Source: Diphasiastrum complanatum
Taxonomy: Eukaryota > Streptophyta > Lycopodiopsida > Lycopodiales > Lycopodiaceae
Assembly: GCA_029204225.1 (NCBI GenBank)
Contig: CM055097.1
Span: 74,110,973-74,174,972, forward strand
Direction: 5' to 3'
DNA length: 64,000 bases
The position numbers were made by a program, and so were the translations under genes. Under the pieces are notes generated by a model, which searched no databases, was not told where the DNA came from, and worked only from the letters and a program-made list of their open reading frames with translations. Below, one piece after another: positions 22,814-35,100 of the stretch; the first letter of the stretch is position 1; each line of letters starts with the position of its first letter.

Positions 22814-22826
22814 TGGTATCAGAGCC
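22814..22826 (+). other. Primer-binding site of copia element 2
   Basis: TGGTATCAGAGCC, complementary to the 3' end of initiator-methionine tRNA, lies one base after a CA that would end the 5' LTR (22812). The gag ATG follows at 22850. Confidence 0.85.
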
Positions 22827-22849
22827 AATGGCTTTAATTATCAAAGCAC

Positions 22850-25800
22850 ATGGCATCCATTAGCAGCATTCAATCAAAGATCTGCACAATCCTTGATTCC
22901 TCAGGATCAAACTTCCTAGCATGGAAGGTGAAGACTTCTCTCTATGGCCTTGGGTTGATGGCACAGAAGAGATGCCCACAAGCATTGGCAAAGAGTTACG
23001 GGAATGGAGAGAGAAGAACAACAAGGCAGTAGCCATGTTGTCTTCCTCCATCGAAGACAGATTAATACTTGATCTAGCCACACTCTCCAAAGCAAGAGAA
23101 ATGTGGGATGTTTTGCTGACAAGATTTCAAACGAAATCACGAAGCCAAATTATGCTTCTTGAAGAACAGCTGACCAATCTCATATGGGATGGTAAAGATC
23201 TCAACTCCTTCATCAGAAGAATGAAGGACCTGTTCCTCTCGCTACACAATTCTAGAACGGAGAATGCAGTCTCAGCAGAGAAGCAGCTCACATACTTGTT
23301 ATGAGCTCTACCAAGATCGTTTCAAACGACCCGAACACTACTTGCTAAAGATCCAACGATGACTCTTGAGAAGGCTGTAATCGAGATCAGAGAAGAGGTG
23401 GAAGACCATGAACACCTTGATGATAGGGATAACTCTGATCAAGATCTCTACAACAACAAAGAGAAGCAGAGGAAGAACTCCAAGCCTAAGAGGGAGTCAA
23501 ACCAAAGACAAGATCGAAAGCAGCAGTCAGAGGGAGCAAAAAAAAACAAGTAGAAGAGCAGAAATAAACCGAGACAACAGAATGGTGAGAAGAAGACCTA
23601 CACGAGATGCACACGAGAAGGCCACACTGTTGATAAGTGTTGGCTCAATCCAAAGATAGAGTGCATCCACTGTCACAAGAAGGTCATGCAGCCGTTGATT
23701 GCAACTAGAATCCCAGAAACAAGAAAGCTCGAAGCAGACAGGAGAGCGATAATAGCTCATCCTACGTGGAGGAACCAGAGTCCTCCAAGATGGCCGAAGA
23801 CAGAGCCAACAACGGCAAGAACCCAGCAGCTTACTTGTGTGCTGATGTTTGTGCGACATCAACTTCAGATACACAAAGAGATAATTATTGATTCAGGTGC
23901 AACGTCACACTTCATGGCAACGAGGCACATGATCACTGATTATCAATAATCAGAATTCTTCAGATACATAATCTTGGGAGATGGTTCCAGACACAAAGTC
24001 AGCGGAACCGTAGCGTTGTGGTTAAGCACCAAAGGAAGAGACAAAAGGCTCGACGACACTCTGTACGTGCCCACTCTTTAGAAGAACCTACTATTTGTTG
24101 CTAAGATGGTAGATGCAGGACTGACAGTCACCTTTGAAGGCGATACCTGCGAAGTGGTTGAAGCTGCAACCACTCAACTTGTCATGGCAGGGAATCAAAA
24201 GGAAAACATGTATCACCTCAGGATCCGAGTACCTTCTGAACAAGCTCACTAGATCAACGAATCGATGGATATTACATGGCACAAGAGGCTATATCACATG
24301 AATACAGTCGCTCTATACAACGCTAGTCGGAGCAGAGCTTTCACTGGATGTGGTCTCTTTGGGAGGTTCAAAATATTACATCACTTTCATCGACAATTTC
24401 AGCAAGTTTGCAGCCGTGTATTTTATCCACAACAATTCAGAGGCTTTGGACAAATTCACAAAGTTCGTGAATTGGGCTGAGAAATGGACTGACAAGAAGG
24501 TGAGGTGAAGCAACTGAAAACAGACAAAGGAGGAAAATACGTCTCCAAACGCTTTGCTGAGTTTTGCACCAGTAGAGGCATACTTCACTTGCAAACTACA
24601 GCCTACACACCACAACACAATGGTGTGGCAAAGAGGAGAAATCGGACTCTCATGGAAGCTGCAAGATCCATGATGGCCTATTCAAAGGCATCAAAATTCT
24701 TATGGGCTGAGGCAGTAGCTACAGCTAACTATTTGCAAAATAGGACAGGTAGATCCAGCGTTGCACATACCACGCCACACGAGCTTTGGTGGGGCAACAA
24801 ACCGAGTCTGGCACATGTACGCATTTTTGGATGTGTCGCATACGCCCACATTCCAGATCAGAAAAGAAAGAAGCTAGATGAAAAGGCGGAGCAGGGATTC
24901 CTTGTAGGATATGATGTCCATTCATCATACTATAGGATTTACATGTTTGACAACAGACAAAGCAAGATTGTCAGAGACGTCAGATTCGATGAGTCAAAGA
25001 CGATGGCTGACGAAGATCCAATTGGCTACGAAATCTTGACTAGAGGCTACTATGACCTACCAGCATCTACGGAGGGAATGGACCCTGAGCACCCGGAGCA
25101 AAATGCTCAAATCCCAGATGGACAGAATGACCGTTCAGACAACAAGTAGCCAGGCGCAGATCCTGTACCCACCAGGACACCTGTTACTCATCAAAATTCA
25201 GCAGTCAGCAAAGGCAAGAAGCTGGACAAAGGCAAGGCCATGGAACTGACTGCGGACTCTCCAAGAAGATCTATGCAAGAAAGAAGAGCATCTGTCAAAT
25301 TTGTACCTGACAGCTCAACCTCTATATTAGAGGAATTTTGTGGATTTGGAGGAAAACCTCAATCATATGAGGAAGCTATCAACTGTCCAGATAAGGACAA
25401 GTGAATTGAAGTGATGGAAGACGAGACAAAATCCATGGAACAAAACAACGTCTGGAATCTAGCTAGCCATTACCAGCAGACAAGAAGACTGTAAAATACA
25501 AATGGGTTTACAAGTACAAGTATGGATCCGATGGCAACATATCCAAATATGGCCAGATTGGTGGCGAAAGGTTTCTCTCATAAGTATGGTGTTGACTATT
25601 TTTCTCCAGTCGTAAAGCATTCGTCCTTACGCTTGTTATTTGCATATGCATCAGCATACAGTCTCAAGATCCGCATCGTGGATGAGAAGGCCGCCTTCTT
25701 ACACGACGAGTTGAATGAAGAGGTCTATATGGACCAGCCACCGGGATTTATCTGCTCACGCTTTGCCAACTACGCCTGCCGAATGTAAAGAAGCATATAT

Positions 25801-25990
25801 GGACTGAAGCAGTCTGCCAGGCAGATCACACCCTCAGATTGTTATAATTTCAATCATTTATGTCTATACAAAGGTCACAAATGAGAAAATCATAATCATA
25901 GCAGTCTACGTGGATGACACCTTGATCCTGTCCAGAAGCAACGAGCTAATTACTCAGGTAAAGCATGGTATTCCACATCATTTTGAAATA
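22850..25990 (+). pseudogene. Ty1/copia element 2: gag, protease, integrase, partial RT
   Basis: Gag begins MASISSIQSKICTILD with FLAWKVKTSLYGLG. It shifts frame near 22925, continues with MWDVLLTRF and FIRRMKDLFLSLH, and has a stop at 23302. Basic linkers and two zinc knuckles follow, CTRCTREGHTVDKC and CIHCHKK at 23600-23690. The protease has IDSGATSHFMATRHM, and pre-integrase WHKRLYHMN is at 24275. The integrase has lost its first half. KQLKTDKGGKYVSKRF, then YTPQHNGVAKRRNRTLMEAA and a long C-terminus (24505-25149) remain open. RT retains VAKGFSHKYGVDYFSPV, EVYMDQPPGF, IYGLKQSARQ and VYVDDTLILSRSNE near 25910. The sequence breaks off near 25990 before RNase H, and no 3' LTR was found. There are at least five stops or frameshifts. 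Confidence 0.88.
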
Positions 25991-27115
25991 TCATACATAA
26001 TTGTACGGTTTCAATTCTCATACTTCGACCAAATTTTACCCACAAATAAATCACCTTTAGTGTTGGAATGCACGTCATATACTTGAATTGCTGACGTCTA
26101 CGACTCCTCAGTTTCTAATCAGATGATGGTTGTCTTTGATGCTTGAGGAACTTGCGTTATCATACTGCTCTTTCAATCCATTAAATGGGAGTTCTGAGCT
26201 TAGAGTAGGGACCTGTGAGGGCAGATGAAGGTTTGTGAAAAGTTTCATCACAATCGAATAGCTTGGAAATTTTGAACAAAATTTTGACAAAGCTTCATTA
26301 AATGAAGTGCCAAATGGCTCAAATTTTGCCCTTATATAGCGGAATTTAGAGTGTGTATTAGGCGAAATGCACTTTTCCCAGTTCAGTTCCAACCAAAATT
26401 TTGCAGGGACCTTCTTCACAATATTCTAAGACCTCAAAGAAGTCTTCAAAGGTTCAAAAGGTGATTTGACAGTCCTGTCTACGAAGGTTTTGACTGTCTG
26501 TGAAGGTTCAACCCTCACAAGAGGTGATTTCTCGCACAAATTGCTCCAGTTATTGGATTTTCAAGATCAAACCATGTAGGCAGATTAATTTCACTGCTCT
26601 GATTCCATTTATGCCCTCTGCAAAGGTTGGTTTGTTGATCTTGATACTTTGCAAAGGTTCCAAAGATTTTGCCTTCCAAAACCCTCGCAAACACTCAATT
26701 TTGATGATTTTTCCATCAATAACTCTCGTAGAGATTTTTCTAGATGCATCTGAGTTAGATCTGGTGACTGTCAAAGTCTCAAGACCTAATTCCCAAGGGA
26801 TCTCAAAAATCATGGAAAAAGTGCTCTTTTTCAGTGTTTTTTTGACAAGATCTTGAGATTATTTGATCCTTAACTCTTGCAGACCGGTATTCCATTGCAT
26901 CTAGGTTGGATTTGACTATGGGGAGTTTTCTAGGACTTCTGATGGACATTTGGTAGCTGATCTATCAGTTTAAGTGAATTTTGCCTCTATTTTGCCACGT
27001 TTTCTTGAGATTGATGTCTTTGATTTGCAAGAATAGCGGCTGATTGATGTAATCTGATAATCTGCTTTATTGTTGATCCTATCTGGATCTAGATCTCACT
27101 TGGATCTTGTCGGAT
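25991..27115. other. No gene recognised
   Basis: AT-rich sequence with recurring phrases such as GCAAAGGTT, GAAGGTT and CTCGCAAACAC at 26440-26700. No protein match was read on either strand. It could be non-coding LTR or leader of the flanking elements. Confidence 0.3.
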
Positions 27116-28422
27116 CTATGTAGTCTCATTGACAAAATGACTTCCGTGATTGCTAACTATTTCCACCGGGCATTCTAAGTGCACAATAATATTCTCGTAC
27201 AAGAACATGGCAATTGCTTGAGTGTCAGCTGTTCGCACTGCCTTGGCTTTGACCCACTTGGGGAGGTAATTTGTGGCCACGATAATATATCGGGCTTGTG
27301 AACTTTTTGCGGCAGGATAAATTGGACTGATATAGTCCAATCCCCACTTCTCGCATTGTGCTTGAGCTAAAATCGGATGTAACAGATCATAGTTCAGTCT
27401 TGTTGGCCTCCTAGCTCTTTGGCACACATCACATTTCTTCAAGTAATCATCTGTATCCTTATGAATCGTTGGCCACCAACATCCTGATTGTAGGATCTTG
27501 CGAACTGTAATGTCAGATGCAAAATGACCACCACCCATGCCTTCATGCGAAATTGAGATAATTTGGATGGCCTCGTGTGGAAGAATACATCTTCGAAGAA
27601 TATCATATAAACATCTTCGATACAATTGTTGACAATTGGAAATTTTTTTTTGTATTCTCCTGGCTGGGTTAAGACAGCTCCTACTGCATACTTCGATGCA
27701 TCTGTATGCACATGAAACTCTATGAACCAATTGGGTGGCCATAATATTGGCGATGAGACTAATGCATCTTTAAGCTTCTGGAAATCCTCTAGGGCTTCCT
27801 CAGTCCAATGTGGTTCCATTGTGAGTTTGTAGATTGGTCGCATCTATTTTTGTCACTCGGTTAATTTTGTGTCAAGTATGGGATTTTTTTGGAACTGAGG
27901 TTTTCTAGTTTATTGGGGTGTAGTGTGATTGCGTCGTGAATCAATTCTTCGTCTATTGTATCTCAAACTTTGTCTGGATACACCTCCCATGTGTATACTT
28001 TGGGTTTGGGCCTATACGTTTGTGTGTTTGGTACTTTCGAGATCAATTGCACATGAGTCAAAGGCCCTGACAACTTGATCTCTTGTGGAATCGATTTTGG
28101 CGAATAACGTTTGTTATCTAGATAAAGGAGTACATGTTCATCCTTCAGTTGAACATCATTCATCAAAAGAATACCTTCTTCCGAAACTTGTGCAACGGAG
28201 ACACTAGATTCTCCTGGGCACCAAGCTATGGGAATTGGTCGATCATCATAAGGGGAATGATGGGCGTATCAATGTCTGTAGAAGTTGGGAGAAGATACAC
28301 TTCTTCTGCAGCGGTTTTGATACGACATTTGTTGGAATTAGCATAGTCCAGAGTGGTCAGTGCTTGACCCCAATTTATTATGTCTGTTGATCTCGCATAG
28401 TGGCCTTTCGGTTGGATCAGGA
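27116..28422 (-). pseudogene. Ty3/gypsy element C, 3' part (linker, RNase H start, integrase)
   Basis: In minus-strand order, the protease-RT linker is at 28422-27960 (LLMNDVQLKDEHVLLYLDN; WEVYPDKV). RNase H begins at 27843 (WTEEALEDFQKLKDALVSSP; FHVHTDASKYAVGAVLTQPG) and is cut off. Integrase follows at about 27640-27116 in a shifted frame: YLKKCDVCQRARRPTR, WGLDYISPIYPAA, RYIIVATNYLPKWVKAKAV and VEIVSNHGSHFVNE, so the first two catalytic Asp positions are recognisable. RT is absent, as is most of RNase H. The element continues to the right of the copia insertion (34382-34725). Confidence 0.85.
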
Positions 28423-29253
28423 TGTGAAAAATGCAAAAATAAGCTTGGTAGAGGCCAAAAATCTTGTATATAGGATGATTACACATGTGTGGAGTCTGTT
28501 CCCACGTGTGAAAATAGTGTACTTGTCATGTACCATAATCATATAGGTTGTACATATGATTTAATTCAAGTTCTAGTGGCTAAAAAGGCCAAAAACTAGT
28601 TTTCTAGACATATGACACATGGCATCAATCTATTGATTGCATGAGCCACATCCTTTGGTTAGGTGTCACATGCCATGTGTAGAGGACAGCTCACATGTGT
28701 GGAATAAGCTGAAGTAGACGAATTTTGACTTCTAGAAGATTTTCAAGTAGATCTCCATATAGAAGGAAAATGGACCAAAAGTGCTCAAAATAGAAGTTTG
28801 TCCAAGTGTCAGTTTTGCATGGTGAATCATCATATGACAAAGCACCTTCACACATGTGGGATCAAAGGGATGATCAGTACCACGAGCTCCCACTTATTGT
28901 ATATATAGAGCCACATTTGGCCATAATCATTGTGAGACACCAATCTTGGTTTTGGAAGCAATTTTGAGTGATTCTCTCCATTTGTCTACATTTGTTTTGA
29001 TTGTTTTGAGGTGCTATCAATGTGTACTTGATTTTCAGGTTGGAGTTCGTACTCAGACAGGGTTTCGCACGTGGAAAACCAGAAAGTACACCTACCTTCA
29101 ATTAATGATTGTTCTTGTTAGGATTTTGTGTCTAGAATTGATCTAGATTGATCTTAATCTCAAGTAGATTGATAGATCAAGTAATCTGACAACCAATCCC
29201 TCTTGAGGATCAGATTAAGATCCACTCTTGGTCCTTTTTGTACTTTTTCAAAT
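28423..29253 (+). repeat. 5' LTR of copia element 3
   Basis: It starts TGTGAAAAATGCAAAAATAA and shows a TATATATAG box-like run near 28900 (position 477 of the LTR), a likely promoter. The end is set by the length of the 3' copy. Confidence 0.9.
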
Positions 29254-30604
29254 TTTGTGTAGCGAGTTGAATTTGATAGCTATTCCTAAAAATTTTGGTC
29301 TAGATCTTGTTGTGGGCTGTAGGAACCCTTTTCACAAGTGTGAGGCTGTACAGCTCTGGTTTTGACTGAGAAATTTCAAAAATTTGTAGAATTTGACTCA
29401 CATACCCAATTTGAGTGATTTTTGGTGCAAAATCAAGCATTTTCTATAGGGAGTCTAATTCCTTGATTAGTTCTTGGATTAGATCAGCCAAAAAATTAAA
29501 ATTGAAGCTTGAATGAGGTGCATTAATTGATCTACTCTGATTTTTTGATTGTATGTTGAAGTTGCAGAGAGAAATTGCTAAAAATCATAGATTAAGGAGT
29601 GATTTTGCAAGGTTGAGACTAGAATCTAAATTTCCATCATTCTAGATTGGTTCATGAGTGATAGGATTGAGTCTATAAGCTTTCTAAATTGCTAGAAGAC
29701 TTTAGGTTTAGATCTCTTAGAGAAACCATAACAGTTTCTAGTGCTTTTTCACATTCAAAAATGGCATCAATGGGTGTTTTTTGCTTGAAGCTAGTGAAAG
29801 ACTTACATCCACTAATTATGCTACTTGGATAGTTCGAATGGAGTCTTTGCTTGTACTTCATGATCTTTATGACATAGTACTTGAGGTGGAAGTAGAGCCT
29901 CTAGGAGGAGTTGAATTGGCTAAGTACAAAAAGAGATGTAGAGTTGCATTACACTGCATAAAAATGAATGTAAGTAATGAACTTCTGAAAGAAATCTCAT
30001 CTTGTACCACATCCAAAGAGGCATGGGATTCATTAAAATCATGCTTAGGAATCAAATCCTTCAAAGCATGAAAGGAAGTAGTGAAAGTGCCCAAAATTAT
30101 GTCTTTAGGATCAAATTTTTGAATAAAGAGTTGTCTTCTATAGATGATAAAATCAAAGATGATGAATTAGTTCAAATCATTTGAAATGGATTAGGAGATG
30201 ATTATTCCAATCTTGTTCAAACCTTTGCTATTCAAGATTCACTTCCTAGTATTGAAAAACTTCAAAGTGTGCTTGTTAGTGAGGAGAGTAGAATGCTTCA
30301 TATCAAAAGTAGGATGAGTTCCTTATCTTTGAATGATGGTGATGAAAAAGCTAACTTTTCTTTGAAAGGCAAGAAGAAGAAGTTTCCATCCAAGAAGACT
30401 CAAGACATGGAGATGGAGAACAAAGATGGAGCGTCAAGTTCCAAAGGCAAGAGCAAGAAGGAGAAGAAGAAGCTAAAGTGTTTCTTTTGTGGAAAAAAGG
30501 GACATTTTGCATCCGAGTGCTACAAGAAAAAGAATGCCCAAGAGAAGGACAATCAAGGAAGAAGGCAATCTATCTTTGATGGTATCCTCACCACAAACAT
30601 CTAA
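29254..30604 (+). pseudogene. Leader and gag of copia element 3
   Basis: A leader of about 500 bp precedes an ATG at 29761. A one-base shift soon after leads into the gag frame LEASERLTSTNYATWIVRME. The UBN2-type gag contains SLKSCLGIKS, after which the frame shifts to SSESAQNYVFRIKFL. An in-frame TGA lies at 30181. The C-terminal frame (30269-30604) carries a Lys-rich stretch and a zinc knuckle CFFCGKKGHFASEC at about 30480. Three lesions disrupt gag. Confidence 0.85.
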
Positions 30605-31385
30605 TCAAGACACTTGGTGGATTGATAGTGGGGCAAGCTCTCACATGACTCACCAAAAAGACTACTTTTCTAATCTACTTTCTTACAATAGTTCTAAGAG
30701 ATTTATCTTCACTGCAAGTGATCAAGAATGTGAGATTGTAGGTGTTGGATCCATTCCTTTATGTCTAGGATCATCTAAAAAAGTAGATCTAGACAATGTT
30801 CTTTATGTACCTTCAATTACAAAGAACTTGTTGAGTGTAGGACAACTTATGGATAGTGGATTAGATGTACATTTCAAGCATGGAGCATGTTCTATCTTGA
30901 AAGATGAAAAATGTATTGCTAGTGGTTTCAAGCAAGGGAGGTTATTCAAATTGGATGCTAGTGTGATGGTTGGAAGTGTGAACATGGCAAGGGAGGAGCT
31001 TACTCAAGTGGAATTATGGCACAAAAGGTTAGGCCATCCTAACTACAAAGCTATGGAGACCATGGTGACAAAGGAGCTAGCAAGAGGACTTCCCAAAACC
31101 ATATCCAAGTGTGGCAAGCTTTGTGAAGCTTGTGGACTCTCCAAATCTCATAAGCTTCCTTTCAAGAGATCTTTGATAAAATCTAACTCTCCTCTTAGTC
31201 TTATACACTCGGATGTTCATTCATTTTCACATGAATCAAATGGTGGAGCTCTAATGTATGTCACTTTTATTGATGATAAATCAAGATACTCTTGGGTTTA
31301 TCTCTTGTCTAAGAAAAGTGAAGTTTTTGAGTCCTTTGTAAAGTTCAAAACTCTTGTGGAAAAGCAACTTAATACTAGAGAATAG
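30600..31385 (+). pseudogene. Protease and first half of integrase, copia element 3
   Basis: The protease core is WWIDSGASSHMTHQKDYF with LDNVLYVPSITKNLLSVG. GAG_pre-integrase follows (LWHKRLGHPNYKAM; CEACGLSKSHKLPF). The integrase core starts with LIHSDVHSFSHESNGG and YVTFIDDKSRYSWVYLLSKK, giving two catalytic Asp. It then stops at a TAG (31383) just after TLVEKQL. The segment with the third catalytic residue (normally E in the NGVAERKN region) has been lost. Confidence 0.88.
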
Positions 31386-32524
31386 GACACTATGTGAGTG
31401 TGCTAAAGCTATGAGATTAGATGCATCTCTTTCTATTTCATTTTGGGGAGAAGCTATTTTATGTGCAAATTTTCTTTGTAATAGAATGACTAATAGTGCC
31501 ATTAAAGGACTTACACCTTATGAAGTATTGTTTGGCAAAAAGCCAAATCTTAGTGATTTGAAAGCTTTTGGATGTACTTGTTATGTACATATTCCTTTAG
31601 AAACAAGGAAAAAAGGAAGATGCCACTTCTTTCAAAGGCATCTTTGTTGGTTATAGTGAAAGTAAGAAAGCCTGTAGGATATATGATCCTATTACAAAAA
31701 AAGTTGTTGCTAGTAGAGATGTACTTTTTGATGAATCTCTCCAAGCCAAAGGAAAGGTGACTTCCAACAACACTCAACTTGTCAATGATCATGCTATGGC
31801 CGAGGAGGAGCTTCATGAAGATGAAGACCAAGTGGAACCTACTCCAAGTCCAAGGGTGCCAAGAAGGTCAACAAGGACAAGGATTGAGCCATCAAGGCTC
31901 ACTTATAGTGACAAAGGGGAGCAAAGGGAAGATTCTCAACTACTCAACTCTTATACTTTCTGGACTACTATGCTTGAAGAACCAACTAGTTTTGAGGAAG
32001 CAAATAAGTCTCAATATTGGAGGAAAGCTATGCAAGTAGAGTTTGATGCATTAATGGAAAATCAAACTTGGAAACTTGTTGATTTACCTTATGGAAAGAA
32101 GCCTCTTACTTGTAAATGGATATATAGATTGAAATATAATCAAGATGGTTCCATTCATAAGTACAAAGCTAGACCTGTAGCGAAAGGTTTTTTGCAAGTC
32201 AAAGGCATAGATTATGATGAAACCTTTGCACCTATTGCAAAGCTTGTGACCATTAGATTAATCATATGTCTTGCAACTTCATTCAAATGGGAGCTCTTCC
32301 AACTTGATGTGACAAATGCTTTCTTAAATGGATTCTTGGAAGAGGAAATCTACATGTGCCAACCCGAGGGCTTCATCAAAGATGGAGAAGAAGACAAGGT
32401 GTGTCTCTTGAAGAAGAGTCTTTATGGACTCAAGCAAGCACCAAGAGCATGGTACTCTAGGTTGCATTCCTATCTTATTTCAATTGGATTTGTTGTAAGT
32501 TCTTATGAACCATCATTGTACTAA
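31354..32524 (+). pseudogene. Integrase C-terminus and RT, copia element 3
   Basis: After the integrase gap the frame resumes at ENRTLCECAKAMRLDA and FWGEAILCANFLCNRM. It shifts once near 31610 and continues into RT at 31757-32524. There it reads TCKWIYRLKYNQDGSIHKYKA, VKGIDYDETFAPIAKLVTIR, QLDVTNAFLNGFLEEEIYM and SLYGLKQAPRAWYSRL. A TAA at 32522 interrupts RT; the active-site block VLYVDDIILTGND follows in frame at about 32560. Confidence 0.9.
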
Positions 32525-33530
32525 AAATGTAATGATGGAAAGATCATTATCTTAGTTTTATATGTTGATGACATTATACTCACAGGAAATGATCTAGATG
32601 GCATTAAGAATGTAAAAGTTTCCTTGTCTAGTGAATATAAGATGGTAGATCTAGGACTTCTTAAAGTTATACTTGGAATAGAAGTCACTAGAAGTAATGA
32701 TTTTTTACCTTCATATGTCAATCTAAGTATGCTAGATCAATCTTAGCAAGATTTGGCATGATTGATTGTAAAGGAGTTGAAACTCCTATGGAACTAAGTG
32801 TAAAAGGTTCTAAGGAAAGTGATGAAGCATCCTTTGAGGACATCACTACCTATAGAATGCTTATTGGTTCCTTGATATACTTAACTATCACTAGACCAGA
32901 TCTTAGCTTTTGTGTTGGCAAGTCGAGTCAATACATGCAAAGTCCATTAATGTGTCATTGGAAAGGAGCAAAAAGGGTGTTAAGGTACATCTCGGCTACA
33001 AAAGACTTTGGATAGTTTATGAAAGGACTAATATTTGTTTGAGAGCATATTCAAACTCAAGTTTTGCAAGCGACAAGATGGATAGAAGATCCATAAGTGC
33101 ATTTGCTACATTCTTATGTGGAGGAGTTATATCTTGGCTTTCTAAAAAGCAAGATACCATCTCTCTTTCATCAACAGAATCTGAATATAAAGCTATGACA
33201 ACAACAACAAAGGAGGTTCTTTGGCTTAAAAGGCTTTTGGAGGAGCTACATGTGATCAAGGATGAAGACATTCCATGCATATATTGTGATAATCAAGCAG
33301 CTCAACAACGTGCAAACAATCCAGTCTTCCATGCTCGAACAAAGCACATCGAAATTGCACATCATTTCGTGAGGGAGAAAGTGCAAGCAAAGGAGATCAA
33401 GCTTATTCATGTTTCATCATCAGATTGCATTGCTGATATACTCACCAAGGCATTTCCTAAAGATCCATTTATAGAATTAAGATTGGCTCTTGGAGTTATA
33501 GATAGATCTATGCTAGATTTACCAAGCTAG
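32525..33530 (+). pseudogene. RT end and RNase H, copia element 3
   Basis: After VLYVDDIIL, a stretch with a shift near 32705 leads to VETPMELSVKGSKESDEASF and MLIGSLIYLTITRPDLSF. RNase H then runs in the frame 32910-33530 with YSNSSFASDKMDRRS, SSTESEYKAMTTTTKEVLWL and CDNQAAQQRANNPVFHARTK, ending ADILTKAFPKDPF. Its catalytic Asp and Glu positions are kept. A TAG at 33528 precedes the polypurine tract. Confidence 0.9.
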
Positions 33531-33545
33531 ATTTTTGAGGAGGAG

Positions 33546-34376
33546 TGTGAAAAATGCAAAAATAAGCTTGGTAGAGGCCAAAAATCTTGTATATAGGATG
33601 ATTACACATGTGTGGAGTTTGTTCCCACGTGTGAAAATAGTGTACTTGTCATGTACCATAATCATATAGGTTGTACATATGATTTAATTCAAGTTCTAGT
33701 GGCTAAAAAGGCCAAAAACTAGTTTTCTAGACATATGACACATGGCATCAATCTATTGATTGCATGAGCCACATCCTTTGGTTAGGTGTCACATCCCATG
33801 TGTAGAGGACAGCTCACATGTGTGGAATAAGCTGAAGTAGATGAACTTTGACTTCTAGAAGATTTTCAAGTAGATCTCCATATAGAAGGAAAATGGACCA
33901 AAAGTGCTCAAAATAGAAGTTTGTCCAAGTGTCAGTTTTGCATGGTGAATCATCATATGACAAAGCACCTTCACACATGTGGGATCAAAGGGATGATCAG
34001 TACCACGATCTCCCACTTATTGTATATATAGAGCCACATTTTGCCATAATCATTGTGAGACACCAATCTTGATTTTGGAAGCAATTTTGAGTGATTCTCT
34101 CCATTTGTCTACATTTGTTTTGATTGTTTTGAGGTGCTATCAATGTGTACTTGATTTTCAGGTTGGAGTCCGTACTCAGACAGGGTTTCACACGTGGAAA
34201 ACCAGAAAGTACACCTACCTTCAATTAATGATTGTTCTTGTTAGGATTTTGTGTCTAGAATTGATCTAGATTGATCTTAATCTCAAGTGGATTGATAGAT
34301 CAAGTAATCTGACAACCAATCCCTCTTGAGGATCAGATTAAGATCCACCTTTGGTCCTTTTTGTACTTTTTCCACA
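33546..34376 (+). repeat. 3' LTR of copia element 3
   Basis: An 831-bp copy ending CTTTTTCCACA directly before the CAGGA target duplication. It differs from the 5' LTR at about a dozen positions, mostly transitions. Confidence 0.93.
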
Positions 34377-34381
34377 CAGGA

Positions 34382-34725
34382 CACTATCTGATTCGTCATA
34401 AGTTGTTGATGACCAATCATCATAAACTTTAGTGGGCTTTACATGGCCAATTGAGTCAATAGTGACTCGTTTGTCGTTATTGCCAAAGGTGATTTTGCTA
34501 CGCTTCCAATCTTGGACAATGTTGGCCATCTGAACCAGGGTGTGCCATGAAGGAGTTTATATGTATTTGCATCATCTGGAAAATCAACAATGATGCAATC
34601 AATGGTAAATTTGACACCTGCAATACGTACTGGTATATTTGATAAGTGACCTGCAGAATCTATGACTCGCTGATCGGCCATACGAAGTTTGTAACGTGGT
34701 TGGAATTCCTTCCACAATTGTTGTT
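34382..34725 (-). pseudogene. Ty3/gypsy element C, 5' part (aspartic protease)
   Basis: A minus-strand frame reads LRMADQRVIDSAGHLSNIPV, RIAGVKFTIDCIIVDFPDD and YKLLHGTPWFR, the C-terminal half of a gypsy retropepsin. The N-terminal part with the catalytic DTG/DSG triplet is missing: at about 34725 the sequence passes into the TTGCGAAAA repeat cluster. Removing the copia element at 28423-34376 and one CAGGA would place this next to the linker at 28422. Confidence 0.82.
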
Positions 34726-35100
34726 GCAAAAATTGCGGATATATTTTCCGCAATTTTTTTTTGCACAAATTGCGAAAAAAATTGGAAAAATTCATTTTCG
34801 CAATTTTTTTTTCAAAAGTGTCAAAAAAATTGCAGAAAATAAATCCACAGTATAAAATAAATTGCGGATTTATTTTTCGTAACTTTTATACACTATTTTG
34901 AAAAAAAAATTACGAAAATGAATTTTCACAACTGTTTTGACAATTTTTGCCAAAAAATTGCGAATAAATATCTGCAATTTGTTCGCCAAAATTGCAGGAA
35001 ATATCACCAATACAATTGCAAAAATGTCCCCAAGTTTTTATCCAAAATTACAGATTTAGTTTGCAATTTTTGGGCAGTCTCGACTATTGTGGAGACAAAT
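34726..35100. repeat. AATTGCGAAAA/TTTTCGCAATT repeat cluster A
   Basis: Short motifs AATTGCGGA, AATTGCGAAAA and TTTTCGCAATTTTTT recur in both orientations many times, giving a potential for many small hairpins. It begins abruptly where the gypsy protease stops. A related cluster lies at 40310-40690. It is non-coding, although short frames stay open through it. Confidence 0.7.

Larger units (their letters stand above)
28418..34381 (+). mobile_element. Complete Ty1/copia element 3 nested in a gypsy element
   Basis: The element spans 28423-34376 and is flanked by the perfect direct repeat CAGGA (28418-28422 and 34377-34381), a 5-bp target-site duplication. The LTRs are 28423 to about 29253 and 33546-34376 (831 bp); both start TGTGAAAAATGC. 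By hand alignment I count about twelve substitutions and no net length change, apart from the last few bases, where the copies differ (TCAAAT against TCCACA). I did not find the usual TGGTATCAGAGC primer site after the 5' LTR. The AGGAGGAG run just before the 3' LTR (33538-33545) is the polypurine tract. It is inserted antisense to the gypsy host element. Confidence 0.93.
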
